A stretch of 64,000 nucleotides of DNA from positions 1,925,501-1,989,500 of the forward strand of contig NZ_CP046509.1 of NCBI RefSeq assembly GCF_009738185.1. Reading direction: 5' to 3'. Source of the DNA: Erwinia sorbitola. GTDB lineage: Bacteria > Pseudomonadota > Gammaproteobacteria > Enterobacterales > Enterobacteriaceae. Positions 53,215 to 61,593 of this stretch are shown one piece after another. The position numbers and the translations under genes were made by a program. The notes under the pieces are model-generated. The model saw only the letters and a program-made list of their open reading frames with translations, made no database searches and was not told the DNA's origin. Every line of letters starts with the position of its first letter. Within the stretch, counting starts at the first letter, position 1.

Positions 53215-54501
53215 ATGAGCACTCAATATCCTTCAGCCCTGGCATTTCTGCGCGCATCCAGACAACAGGAAATCGCCGCTTTGCGCCATCTGTTGAACAG
53301 CGGCAGGCTGACTACTGAAGTCAGCCATCTGATCCATGAGTTGCAGCGCGAACGTGGGGCCAGCAATATCTGGATCTGCTCTGCCGGTGAGGAGTTCAGC
53401 GATGAACTTTCCCGGTGCGGCCGTCAGGTAGCGCGCAGCCAGGAAAGAGTGATGGCGCTGCTGCCGTCGCTGCCCGAAGTGGCAAACGACTGGCCAGCAT
53501 CCAGTCGGCTGTTCAGCGCTATTGCCATTGCGATGCAGGCGCTTAATGAACAGGAAGTGTTACGTCAGCAGGTGCGGGCGTTGCAGCTGACCCATACGCA
53601 GGCGATGACCGGCTTTAATCATATTATCCGGCAGCTGATGCATCTGGTATTTGAAATGGTTGATACCGCCTCCGATCCCGGCGTTTCACGGGCGCTGATC
53701 GCGATGTACAGCTTTATGCAGGGAAAAGAGCTGGCCGGGCAGGAGCGTGCTGTAGGATCGGCGGGGTTTGCCGCCGGGCACTTCCCTCCGGAACTGCGTC
53801 AGCAGATGCTGTCGCTGATTGATGCTCAGGAGCGCTGTTTTAGTAATTTCACCCAGTTTGCCGATGACGAGACGCTGCAATGCTGGCAGTCAGTGGCGCA
53901 AAGTGAGAGTGATGTGGAGCGGTTAAGGCGTATTGCCTGCACGCTTACACGGCCTGATGAACAGGGCGCGGCAATGGCGCTGCGCTGGTATCAGTCCCTT
54001 TCACGGCGCATTGACGGATTAAAAACCGTTGAAGACCGGCTGGCCCATGCGCTGATGCAGCGCTGTCGCCAGAGTATCAGCGAGGCGGAAGGGCGCGGAG
54101 ATATCGGCCCGGCAGAGATGCAGCAACAGATGAAGCAGCGCGCGGAAGAACCGTCCTGGAGTGTATTTTTTACCAGCTACGACGGGCAGCAACCTCACGC
54201 GGAGCCATTACAGGCGGATGGCCTGGCACCACAGCTAGGGCGTTCGTTATTGACGCTGGTGCAGCAACAGTCCAGGCGCCTGCAGGATCAGGATGATGAA
54301 CTGGCGGCCATGCGCGCCAGCATTGAAGACCGTAAACAGATTGATCGCGCCAAAGTACTGCTGATGCGTCATCAAGGCTACAGCGAAGATCAGGCGTGGC
54401 AGACCCTGCGCAAGATGGCGATGGATCAGAACAAGCGCATGGTAGATATAGCCAGCGCATTGCTGGCGGTGGCATCTGCATTTACCACCCCGGCGCAGTA
54501 A
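53215..54501 (+). CDS. nasR: Nitrate/nitrite-sensing antiterminator NasR (NIT-ANTAR)
   Basis: The 428-residue protein has an N-terminal helical NIT sensor domain (about 45-290; VSHLIHELQRERGASNIW is the typical start) and a C-terminal ANTAR RNA-binding domain (about 355-415; IDRAKVLLMRHQGYSEDQAWQTLRKMAMDQNKRMVDIA). Klebsiella NasR (about 390 residues) binds nitrate or nitrite and prevents termination in the nasF leader. The same logic is visible downstream: a sigma-54 promoter and a leader with two hexaloop hairpins and a terminator. GAGAAC-type ribosome-binding sequence precedes the ATG. Confidence 0.93.
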   Translation: MSTQYPSALAFLRASRQQEIAALRHLLNSGRLTTEVSHLIHELQRERGASNIWICSAGEEFSDELSRCGRQVARSQERVMALLPSLPEVANDWPASSRLFSAIAIAMQALNEQEVLRQQVRALQLTHTQAMTGFNHIIRQLMHLVFEMVDTASDPGVSRALIAMYSFMQGKELAGQERAVGSAGFAAGHFPPELRQQMLSLIDAQERCFSNFTQFADDETLQCWQSVAQSESDVERLRRIACTLTRPDEQGAAMALRWYQSLSRRIDGLKTVEDRLAHALMQRCRQSISEAEGRGDIGPAEMQQQMKQRAEEPSWSVFFTSYDGQQPHAEPLQADGLAPQLGRSLLTLVQQQSRRLQDQDDELAAMRASIEDRKQIDRAKVLLMRHQGYSEDQAWQTLRKMAMDQNKRMVDIASALLAVASAFTTPAQ

Positions 54502-54502
54502 A

Positions 54503-54523
54503 CCTGCACAAACAGTGTGCAGG
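54503..54523 (+). promoter_or_regulatory. NtrC-type enhancer site
   Basis: GCAC (54506-54509), seven bases, GTGC (54517-54520) match the NtrC GCAC-N7-GTGC pattern inside a longer perfect inverted repeat (CCTGCACA/TGTGCAGG). It is about 145 bases upstream of the sigma-54 promoter and directly after the nasR stop, where the hairpin might also act in termination. Confidence 0.7.
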
Positions 54524-54650
54524 ATTTGCCTCATCGCAGCGCACAACGGCGTGCCCTGCGAAGAGGAGCGCACGGGCAGAGTAGCAAAGCAGGGCAGATA
54601 AGGTGTTGAGAAACCCGGCAGCGCAGCGCTGATAGCGCAGTAAGGCGTGT

Positions 54651-54666
54651 TGGCACACCGCTTGCA
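54651..54666 (+). promoter_or_regulatory. Sigma-54 promoter for nirBD-cobA
   Basis: TGGCACACCGCTTGCA matches the RpoN consensus TGGCAC-N5-TTGCW exactly, with GG at -24 and GC at -12. The expected transcript start is near 54677, leaving a leader of about 135 bases. Confidence 0.92.
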
Positions 54667-54676
54667 TTTATTCTCA

Positions 54677-54812
54677 GGCAGTTTACAGACAACATAACGC
54701 ATTTGTTCCGCCAACGGTGGGGGATCGAGTGCTTTGGATAAAGGCGTCCAACCGCATGCATCACGCATGACGGTGGACGCCTTTTTTTATGATTTTTTTT
54801 CAGGAAGCATCG
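54677..54812 (+). promoter_or_regulatory. ANTAR-controlled attenuator leader
   Basis: Two adjacent small hairpins present hexaloops AACGCA (54696-54701) and AACGGT (54713-54718), both with A at loop position 1 and G at position 4, the ANTAR target rule. The second stem (TCCGCC/GGGGGA) has one G-G mismatch and the first is short. The terminator hairpin comes about 20 bases later. NasR bound to nitrate or nitrite should keep transcription going past it. Confidence 0.7.
54741..54788 (+). terminator. Leader terminator before nirBD
   Basis: GGCGTCCA (54743-54750) pairs with TGGACGCC (54774-54781); inside, ACCG..CGGT and GCATG/CATGC-type pairs extend the structure. Seven T follow (54782-54788), 25 bases before the nirBD start. 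Confidence 0.88.
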
Positions 54813-57677
54813 ATGATGAGCGATAAACATAACTTAGCGGCTGCCGCACACGGTGGCTTACCCGATAATGAAAAACCCACGCTGGTAGTGGTCGGGCACG
54901 GTATGGTGGGTCAGCATCTGCTGGAGCAGCTGGTCAGCAGGCAGCTTCATCAGCAGTATCACATCGTGGTTTACGGCGAAGAGCGCTATGTAGCCTATGA
55001 CCGCGTGCATCTGTCGGAGTATTTCGCAGGCAAGGGGCACGCAGAGCTGTCGCTGGTCGCTGATGGGTTTATCGAACAGCACGGTATTGAGCTGCGTACC
55101 GGTCGTCAGATAGTGGCTATCGATCGTCAGCAGCGTCAGGTGCTGGAAAACGATGGTCGCGCCCAGCAGTATGACCGCCTGGTGCTGGCCTGTGGCTCCA
55201 GCGCGTTTGTTCCGCCGATCCCCGGCAGCGAACACTCATCCTGCTTTGTTTATCGTACCCTCGACGATCTGGATTCCCTGGCCGCCAGGGCTGCCGGGTC
55301 AAAGCGCGGCGTGGTGATTGGCGGTGGGCTGCTGGGTCTTGAAGCGGCTAACGCCCTGACCCGCCTCGGCCTGGAGACGTCAGTGGTGGAGCTTTCCCCG
55401 CGTCTGATGGCAGTACAGTTAGATGACGGCGGTGCGGCGATGCTGCGGCGTAAAATCGAGGCGCTGGGTGTCAGCGTACTCACCGGGAAGGCCAGCCAGC
55501 GTATTGAACCGCAGCCCGACGGTACCCTGCAATTACACTTTGCTGATGGCAGCCTGTTAGAAACGGATCTGGTGCTGTTCTCTGCCGGTATCCGTCCGCG
55601 CGATCGCCTGGCCGCTGATGCCGGTCTGACGCTGGGCGAACGCGGCGGTATCGCCATTGACGACCATTGCCAGACTTCCGATCCCTCTATCTGGGCAATT
55701 GGTGAATGTGCCGCCTGGCAGGGGCAGCTGTATGGTCTGGTGGCACCGGGTTATCAGATGGCTCGGGTGCTGGCCTCTACTCTGGCTGGTGAAGAGGCGG
55801 CGTTTGTCGGTGCGGATATGAGCACGAAGCTGAAGCTCCTCGGGGTGGAAGTTGCCTCAATGGGCGATGCGCATGGCCTGACGCCGGGCAGCCAGAGTTA
55901 CTTCTGGACCAATGAACCGCGCGAGATTTACAAAAAAATCGTGGTATCAGCAGATGGTAAGAGCCTGCTGGGCGCGGTGCTGGTGGGTGACAGCAGCGAA
56001 TATAATATGCTGTTGCAGATGATGCTCAACGGCATGGCACTGCCGGAGGCACCGGAAACGCTGATCCTGCCGCAAAGCGCGGGGCAGCCATCGAAAGCGC
56101 TGGGCGTGGCAGCATTACCTGACAGTGCGCAGGTTTGCTCCTGTCACAACATTACCAAAGGGGATATCTGCGCGGCGGTGAAGGCTGGCTGTAGCGATAT
56201 GGCGTCACTGAAAGCGACGACCAAAGCGGCCACCGGCTGCGGCGGGTGCGCGGCGCTGGTGAAAGAGGTTATGGAGTACCAGCTGGCCGATCTCGGCGTT
56301 GAAGTTAAGAAGGATATCTGTGAGCACTTTGCATGGTCGCGTCAGGAGCTTTACTCACTGATCCGCGTTGGCAATATCAGAACCTTCGAACAGCTGCTGG
56401 CGAAGCATGGCCAGGGGAGCGGCTGCGAAATCTGTAAACCGCTGGTGGGGTCGATGCTCGCCTCCTGCTGGAATGATTATTTGCTGACCCCTGCTCTGCT
56501 GCCATTGCAGGATACCAACGATCGTTACTTTGCCAATATTCAGAAGGATGGCACCTACTCAGTGGTACCGCGCATGCCGGCAGGTGAGGTCAGCGCCGAG
56601 GGGTTAATTGCCATTGGTGAAATCGCCAGGAAGTATCAGCTTTACTGCAAAGTGACCGGCGGTCAGCGTATTGACCTGTTTGGTGCCCAGCTGGAGCAGC
56701 TGCCGGAAATCTGGCAGGCGCTGGTGATGGCCGGGTTTGAAACCGGTCATGCCTACGGCAAATCGCTGCGTACGGTGAAATCCTGCGTGGGTTCCACCTG
56801 GTGTCGTTACGGCGTACAGGATTCAACCGGATTCGCTGCCCGTCTTGAGAACCGCTACAAAGGCCTGCGCACACCGCATAAATTCAAAATGGCAGTTTCA
56901 GGCTGTACCCGCGAATGTGCGGAAGCCCAGAGTAAGGACATCGGTGTCATTGCCACCGATAAAGGCTGGAACCTGTATGTGTGCGGTAACGGTGGGATGA
57001 AACCGCGTCACGCCGACCTCTTCGCCAGCGATCTGGATGATGAGCAGCTGGTGCGTTACGTCGACCGTCTGCTGATGTTTTATATCCGTACCGCCGATCG
57101 TCTGCAACGTACCAGCACGTGGATGGATAATCTGGAAGGAGGGGTGGAGTATCTGCGCCAGGTGGTGATTGACGATGTGCTGGGGATTGCCGCTGAACTC
57201 TCCGACGATATGCAGCGCGTGGTTGACAGCTATCAGTGCGAATGGCAAACCACTCTTGCCAATCCTGACCGCCTTGCGCTGTTCCGTCGTTCTGTTAACG
57301 AGGCACAGCCGCTGTCAGAGTGGAATGCAGTGTGTCAGCTGGATGAAATCCCGCCGCAGGCAGGCATTGGTGCAAGACTCGGCGTACAGCCTATTGCACT
57401 GTTCCGCCTGGAGGATCAGGTTTATGCGCTGGACGATCGCGAGCCGGGAACGGAAGCCTGTGTCCTGTCACGCGGGATACTGGGCGACAGCGGCGGTGAA
57501 GCGATGGTGATCTCACCGCTGTACAAACAGCGCTTCCGCCTCAGGAACGGTCAGAGTCTGGATAACCCGGCGCTGTTCCAGCGTAGCTGGCCGGTGAAAG
57601 TGGAGCAGGGGCAGGTATGGGTCGCGGCCAATCCGCTGATACCAGCCGAGAGTGCAACCTTCGCCCGGAGTGAATAA
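54813..57677 (+). CDS. nirB: Assimilatory NAD(P)H nitrite reductase, NirB-NirD fusion
   Basis: The protein has 954 residues from the ATG at 54813 (AGGAAGC upstream; a frame extends to 54789 over the terminator). Order: FAD/NAD(P)H domain (about 22-330; VVVGHGMVGQ, then GGGLLGLEAA), [2Fe-2S] BFD cluster Cys442/444/476/479, a second BFD-like region, sulfite/nitrite reductase domain with siroheme-4Fe4S ligands Cys658, Cys664, Cys698 and Cys702, and a NirD-like domain (about 850-950) without Rieske ligands. It reduces nitrite to ammonium. Klebsiella NasB is similar in size. Controlled by the sigma-54 promoter and NasR attenuator. Confidence 0.93.
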   Translation: MMSDKHNLAAAAHGGLPDNEKPTLVVVGHGMVGQHLLEQLVSRQLHQQYHIVVYGEERYVAYDRVHLSEYFAGKGHAELSLVADGFIEQHGIELRTGRQIVAIDRQQRQVLENDGRAQQYDRLVLACGSSAFVPPIPGSEHSSCFVYRTLDDLDSLAARAAGSKRGVVIGGGLLGLEAANALTRLGLETSVVELSPRLMAVQLDDGGAAMLRRKIEALGVSVLTGKASQRIEPQPDGTLQLHFADGSLLETDLVLFSAGIRPRDRLAADAGLTLGERGGIAIDDHCQTSDPSIWAIGECAAWQGQLYGLVAPGYQMARVLASTLAGEEAAFVGADMSTKLKLLGVEVASMGDAHGLTPGSQSYFWTNEPREIYKKIVVSADGKSLLGAVLVGDSSEYNMLLQMMLNGMALPEAPETLILPQSAGQPSKALGVAALPDSAQVCSCHNITKGDICAAVKAGCSDMASLKATTKAATGCGGCAALVKEVMEYQLADLGVEVKKDICEHFAWSRQELYSLIRVGNIRTFEQLLAKHGQGSGCEICKPLVGSMLASCWNDYLLTPALLPLQDTNDRYFANIQKDGTYSVVPRMPAGEVSAEGLIAIGEIARKYQLYCKVTGGQRIDLFGAQLEQLPEIWQALVMAGFETGHAYGKSLRTVKSCVGSTWCRYGVQDSTGFAARLENRYKGLRTPHKFKMAVSGCTRECAEAQSKDIGVIATDKGWNLYVCGNGGMKPRHADLFASDLDDEQLVRYVDRLLMFYIRTADRLQRTSTWMDNLEGGVEYLRQVVIDDVLGIAAELSDDMQRVVDSYQCEWQTTLANPDRLALFRRSVNEAQPLSEWNAVCQLDEIPPQAGIGARLGVQPIALFRLEDQVYALDDREPGTEACVLSRGILGDSGGEAMVISPLYKQRFRLRNGQSLDNPALFQRSWPVKVEQGQVWVAANPLIPAESATFARSE

Positions 57678-58531
57678 TGGCGACGAAAATACCTTCACTG
57701 GATAAACTGCTGCTGCGGGGGACGGCCTCGCAGCAGGCGGGTGCGGTATGGCTGGTTGGGGCCGGGCCGGGGGCAGTTGATCTGCTCACGGTTCGTGCGC
57801 TGCGCCTGATTGAACAGGCTGATGTGGTGGTGTATGACCGGCTGGTCAGCGCTGAAATTCTGGCGCTGATCCCGCCCGCGTCGCTGGGTATTGATGTCGG
57901 TAAAACGCCAGGCTTCCACGGCATGAAACAGTCGCAAATCAACCAGCTGCTGGCAGACCTGGCGCTGGCCGGACATCAGGTGATCCGCTTAAAGGGCGGC
58001 GATCCCTTTATCTTCGGCCGTGGTGGCGAAGAGATGGTGTGGCTGCAACAGGCAGGAGTAACCTGCCATATCGTCCCCGGAATTACCGCCGCTACGGGCT
58101 GCGCAGCGGCCAGCGGTATTCCGTTAACCCATCGCGATCTGGCGCAGTCGGTTCGTTTTATTACCGGCCATGGCCGTGATGGCAAGCCGGAGCTGGACTG
58201 GCAGAGCCTGCGCGATGCCCGCCAGACGCTGGTGTTCTATATGGGGCTGACATGGTGTGCGGCGTTAAGTGAGCGACTGATCGCCTCCGGACGTGATGCG
58301 CAAACCCCGGTGGCGATTATTGAGCGCGGTACCCGCGTCGATCAGCGCACCCTGATCACCCGGCTGGATCAGCTGGCACAGACTGTGGCGGAGCAGCAGC
58401 CGCAGTCACCGAGCCTGCTGATCGTCGGTGATGTGGTGAGTTTATACCGTGAGGAGGGAGAGCTGACCTCTGCTGTGATGGCTGCGGGGCGTCCGTTTTT
58501 CGCCTCAGTTACCGATTCTGTGCTAAGGTGA
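57677..58531 (+). CDS. cobA: Uroporphyrinogen-III C-methyltransferase (stand-alone CobA)
   Basis: The 284-residue SAM-dependent enzyme is the methyltransferase half of CysG. Motifs are VWLVGAGPGAVDLLTVRAL near residue 24, YDRLV, LKGGDPFIFGRGGEE and VPGITAATGCAAASGIPLTHR. It makes precorrin-2 for siroheme, the prosthetic group of the nitrite reductase encoded just before. The start overlaps the nirBD stop by one base (TAATG). Oxidation and iron insertion must come from a CysG elsewhere. Confidence 0.95.
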   Translation: MATKIPSLDKLLLRGTASQQAGAVWLVGAGPGAVDLLTVRALRLIEQADVVVYDRLVSAEILALIPPASLGIDVGKTPGFHGMKQSQINQLLADLALAGHQVIRLKGGDPFIFGRGGEEMVWLQQAGVTCHIVPGITAATGCAAASGIPLTHRDLAQSVRFITGHGRDGKPELDWQSLRDARQTLVFYMGLTWCAALSERLIASGRDAQTPVAIIERGTRVDQRTLITRLDQLAQTVAEQQPQSPSLLIVGDVVSLYREEGELTSAVMAAGRPFFASVTDSVLR

Positions 58532-58592
58532 TTAGTATGATTTTGTGAACAAACTCACACTTATGCGGTTAAAAAGTATTGCCATTGAGGTT

Positions 58593-60035
58593 ATGAGTCA
58601 ATTTAGTCGTTTTTTATCTATCTCCCCATCTCTGGTGTTGTTCCTGGCAGCGATCGGCCTGCCGCTTAACGCTGCGCAGGCGTTCGATCAGCCTGCGCGC
58701 GTACCCGATGCCCCATTTGACGATCCCACACGCTTCGCTCAGATGCAGCAGCAGCTGCCCGGGCTTGGCATAGTGGAGAGCGACAACGGACTGGCGAAAA
58801 AAATTGCCACCGCAGCAAAAAGCATCGGCGAAGCCAGTATGAATAACGACAGCGACAAGTCCCTGCGTGAAGAGGCTCGCGTCTGGGCTTTTAATCAGTT
58901 CCGGGATGCAGCCACTCAGCGCGCAGCCAGTGAAAGTGAGCAGCTGTTGTCACCTTATGGCCGGGCCAACGTTTCGCTGGCCGTTGATGATGCCGGAAGT
59001 TTTACCGGTACTTCCGCTCAACTGGTGACGCCATGGCAGGATAATTATCAGTATCTGACGTTCAGCCAGATCGGTGTGGAGCAATCTGACTACGGTACGG
59101 TCGGCAATGCCGGGCTGGGGCAGCGCTGGATCGCCGGGAGCTGGCGCGTGGGTTACAACGCGTTTGTTGACGATCTGCTGACATCACATCAGCAGCGTGG
59201 CTCACTGGGCGCTGAGGCCTGGGGGGAGTATCTGCGTTTTTCGGCAAACTATTACCATCCGCTTTCGGGCTGGCGCAACCACAACAGCGCCTCACAGCAG
59301 CGGATGGCGCGGGGCTATGACATTACCACCCGGGGCTATCTGCCTTTTTATCGCCAGCTGGGCGTGACACTCAGCTATGAGCAGTATCTGGGCAACCATA
59401 TTGATCTGTTTAACAGCGGTAATGCCACGGAAAACCCCACGGCAGTTTCGCTGGGCGTAAACTATACCCCGGTGCCGCTGTTTACCCTCTCAGCCAGTCA
59501 TAAAGAGGGGGACGGCGGGGAGTCGCAGGATCAGTTCGCGCTAAAAATGAATTACCGCATTGGCGTGGCTCTGAGCCAGCAGCTCTCTTCCAGCAACGTT
59601 GCCGAGGCGCAGTCTTTGCGGGGCAGCCGTTACGATCAGGTTAACCGCAACAACTCCCCGGTGATGGAGTTCCGTCAGCGTAAAACGCTGTCAGTGTTCC
59701 TTGCCACCCCTCCCTGGCAGGTACAGCCGGGTGAAACCCTGGCGCTGAAGTTGCAGGTACGCAACAGCAATCCTGTTAAAGCGGTCAGCTGGCAGGGGGA
59801 TACGCAGTCGCTGAGTCTGACACCTCCTGCGGATAATGCCAGCGTTCAGGGCTGGAGTATTATTATTCCGCCCTGGGACAGCAGTCCGGGTGCCAGCAAC
59901 GAATATCATCTTTCGGTAACGCTGGAAGACAGCAAGCAGCAGCGGGTAACCTCTAACTGGATCACCCTGAAGCTGGCCCCTCCGGTGACGCTGCAGGCCC
60001 CGGATAACGGCAGTTTCAACCTGATGGCCCCCTGA
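58593..60035 (+). CDS. ychO: YchO-type inverse autotransporter (intimin/invasin-like barrel)
   Basis: The protein has 480 residues from the ATG at 58593 (MSQFSRFLSISPSLVLFL, signal peptide to about AQA); a GTG at 58545 would add 16 residues. The inverse-autotransporter barrel (about 95-350) includes GRANVSLAVDDAGSF, GLGQRWIAGSWRVGYNAFVDD, ARGYDITTRGYLPFYRQLGVTLSYEQYLG and VSLGVNYTPVPL. One immunoglobulin-like or invasin D-type domain (about 365-480) follows. E. coli YchO has a similar length. It is probably a short outer-membrane adhesin-like protein; the function is not firmly known. Confidence 0.85.
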   Translation: MSQFSRFLSISPSLVLFLAAIGLPLNAAQAFDQPARVPDAPFDDPTRFAQMQQQLPGLGIVESDNGLAKKIATAAKSIGEASMNNDSDKSLREEARVWAFNQFRDAATQRAASESEQLLSPYGRANVSLAVDDAGSFTGTSAQLVTPWQDNYQYLTFSQIGVEQSDYGTVGNAGLGQRWIAGSWRVGYNAFVDDLLTSHQQRGSLGAEAWGEYLRFSANYYHPLSGWRNHNSASQQRMARGYDITTRGYLPFYRQLGVTLSYEQYLGNHIDLFNSGNATENPTAVSLGVNYTPVPLFTLSASHKEGDGGESQDQFALKMNYRIGVALSQQLSSSNVAEAQSLRGSRYDQVNRNNSPVMEFRQRKTLSVFLATPPWQVQPGETLALKLQVRNSNPVKAVSWQGDTQSLSLTPPADNASVQGWSIIIPPWDSSPGASNEYHLSVTLEDSKQQRVTSNWITLKLAPPVTLQAPDNGSFNLMAP

Positions 60036-60098
60036 AAACAGGGTATTCTGCTATTTGCTGAATTCATGATTTTTGTCAATACGCCGCCTGAAAATATA

Positions 60099-60114
60099 TG
60101 TGACTAAAGTCACA
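60099..60114 (+). promoter_or_regulatory. CRP-type site upstream of the bestrophin-like gene
   Basis: TGTGACTAAAGTCACA fits TGTGA-N6-TCACA perfectly and lies 67 bases before the next start. Confidence 0.65.
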
Positions 60115-60181
60115 AAATACCACTTCTCAGCGGCGGAAATTTTCTGCACAATCTGCGAAAAATCCCACTCATCTGCACATC

Positions 60182-61087
60182 ATGATCATCCGTCCTAATA
60201 GTCACTGGTTTGTACGCCTGTTTGCCTGGCACGGTTCGGTATTACCCGGAATCTGGTTCCGCTTAACGCTCAATCTGCTGATGTCCCTGATCGCTATTTT
60301 TTGTCTCGACTGGTATGAAACCCTGGGTATTAAGCTGACTCTCGCGCCCTTCAGTCTGCTGGGGGTGTCGATTGCGGTATTCCTCGGTTTTCGTAACAGC
60401 GTCTGTTTCAGCCGTTTTATTGAAGCGCGTATGTTCTGGGGGAATCTGTTGATAGCCTGCCGTACGCTGCAACGCCTCGCGCTGGCGATTTCACCTGCGG
60501 ATGCGCCGCGTGTGATGGCGCTGCTGCTGGCTTTTTGCTACAGCCTTAAGCACCAGCTGCGTCACAGCGACGCCCACCAGGATTTGCGTCGTTATCTGGG
60601 GGATGAAGCGGATGAAGTGCTGAAACGCCGCTCGCCCACTAACTTTATTGAACTGCAACTGTCGCAATGGCTGGCTGAACAGCGCCGACGCGGTAATCTT
60701 TCTGACATTCTCTATATGCATATGGACAGCAATATTAATCAGCTGTCGCAGGTGCTGGGCGGCTGTGAACGGCTGGCCAGTATGCCAGTACCGTTTGCTT
60801 ATGGCCTGCTGCTGCACAGAACCGTCTATCTTTTCTGTACGCTGCTGCCGTTTGCGCTGGTGCCTGATTTACATTATATGACGCCGCTGGTGTCGGTGTT
60901 TATTGCCTATACCTTCCTGTCGCTCGATACCCTGGCGGAAGAGCTGGAGTTGCCGTTTGGCTTTGCTAATAACCATCTGCCGCTGGATGCAATGTGTACC
61001 ACGATTGAAATTAATCTACGTGAGATGAATCTGGAAGAGGATCTGCCGGATACTCCGCGACCAGATTGCCGCTATCGGTTGACCTGA
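60182..61087 (+). CDS. Bestrophin-like (YneE family) membrane channel
   Basis: The 301-residue protein resembles E. coli YneE (304) and the bacterial bestrophin homologue of Klebsiella, which form pentameric ion channels. Family features are MIIRPNSHWFVRLFAWHGSVLP, FLGFRNSVCFSRFIEARMFWG after the second helix and PFGFANNHLPLDAMC near the end, with about four helices. Bacterial members conduct cations, while animal bestrophins pass chloride. A CRP-type site is just upstream. Confidence 0.9.
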   Translation: MIIRPNSHWFVRLFAWHGSVLPGIWFRLTLNLLMSLIAIFCLDWYETLGIKLTLAPFSLLGVSIAVFLGFRNSVCFSRFIEARMFWGNLLIACRTLQRLALAISPADAPRVMALLLAFCYSLKHQLRHSDAHQDLRRYLGDEADEVLKRRSPTNFIELQLSQWLAEQRRRGNLSDILYMHMDSNINQLSQVLGGCERLASMPVPFAYGLLLHRTVYLFCTLLPFALVPDLHYMTPLVSVFIAYTFLSLDTLAEELELPFGFANNHLPLDAMCTTIEINLREMNLEEDLPDTPRPDCRYRLT

Positions 61088-61153
61088 ACCGGGTTAAGTG
61101 ACCACAGGCCGGCAGTCGCTCCGGCCTGTGGAAGCTGGGTAACCTGTACCGCC

Positions 61154-61173
61154 GGGTCAGGCATGTCTGACCT
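61154..61173. repeat. Dispersed palindromic element, third location
   Basis: GGGTCAGGCATGTCTGACCT differs from the array palindrome by one base in the right arm. A single copy is present. Confidence 0.7.
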
Positions 61174-61482
61174 CTACGCCTTCTTCTCCCTCCCCCCGCA
61201 GTGGGGCATGTCTTGTCCTGCTTTTGCACTCTTCTGGCGCTCCTTTCTGGTGCAAACGGTTCATTCCAGGGCGTTAACTGACTATTTTTAAAACCAAATT
61301 CCGGCTTCGATCACAAATCCGATATTTTATTTTACCACTGCATAATTCTGCTTTTTATTGTGCTGTAAAGGCGCGTTGTTCAGATTGTTATTCACTTTTT
61401 ATGCATTAACAATGAATAGCGATCTTGTGTAACTTGTTGATATTTGGTGGTTGCCTTCGGTTTATGCATTTTTTTCGCTGGA

Positions 61483-61498
61483 TGGCACGCCTCGTGCA
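61483..61498 (+). promoter_or_regulatory. Sigma-54 promoter of the ast operon
   Basis: TGGCACGCCTCGTGCA matches the RpoN consensus apart from G for T before GCA. It lies about 95 bases before astC. The ast operon of E. coli is transcribed by sigma-54 with NtrC under nitrogen limitation. Confidence 0.85.
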
Positions 61499-61593
61499 AT
61501 CTACATTAGAGCTGCAATGAATCATTTCATTAACATTATTTAAACTTTTAATTCACTCTGCCAAAGGCAGGGAACCTGTAAAACGAGGCCGCC

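Larger units (their letters stand above)
61088..61593. promoter_or_regulatory. Intergenic region before astC
   Basis: About 500 bases. It contains a dispersed palindrome at 61154-61173, an inverted TTTGCAC...GTGCAAA pair around 61224-61257 that may be degenerate NtrC half-sites, a long A+T-rich stretch and the sigma-54 promoter at 61483-61498. No gene is supported. Confidence 0.55.

Noticed and set aside
54542..54554. Second NtrC site GCAC-N6-GTGC
   Set aside because: Spacing is one base short of the N7 pattern. It might be a weak site but is not counted.
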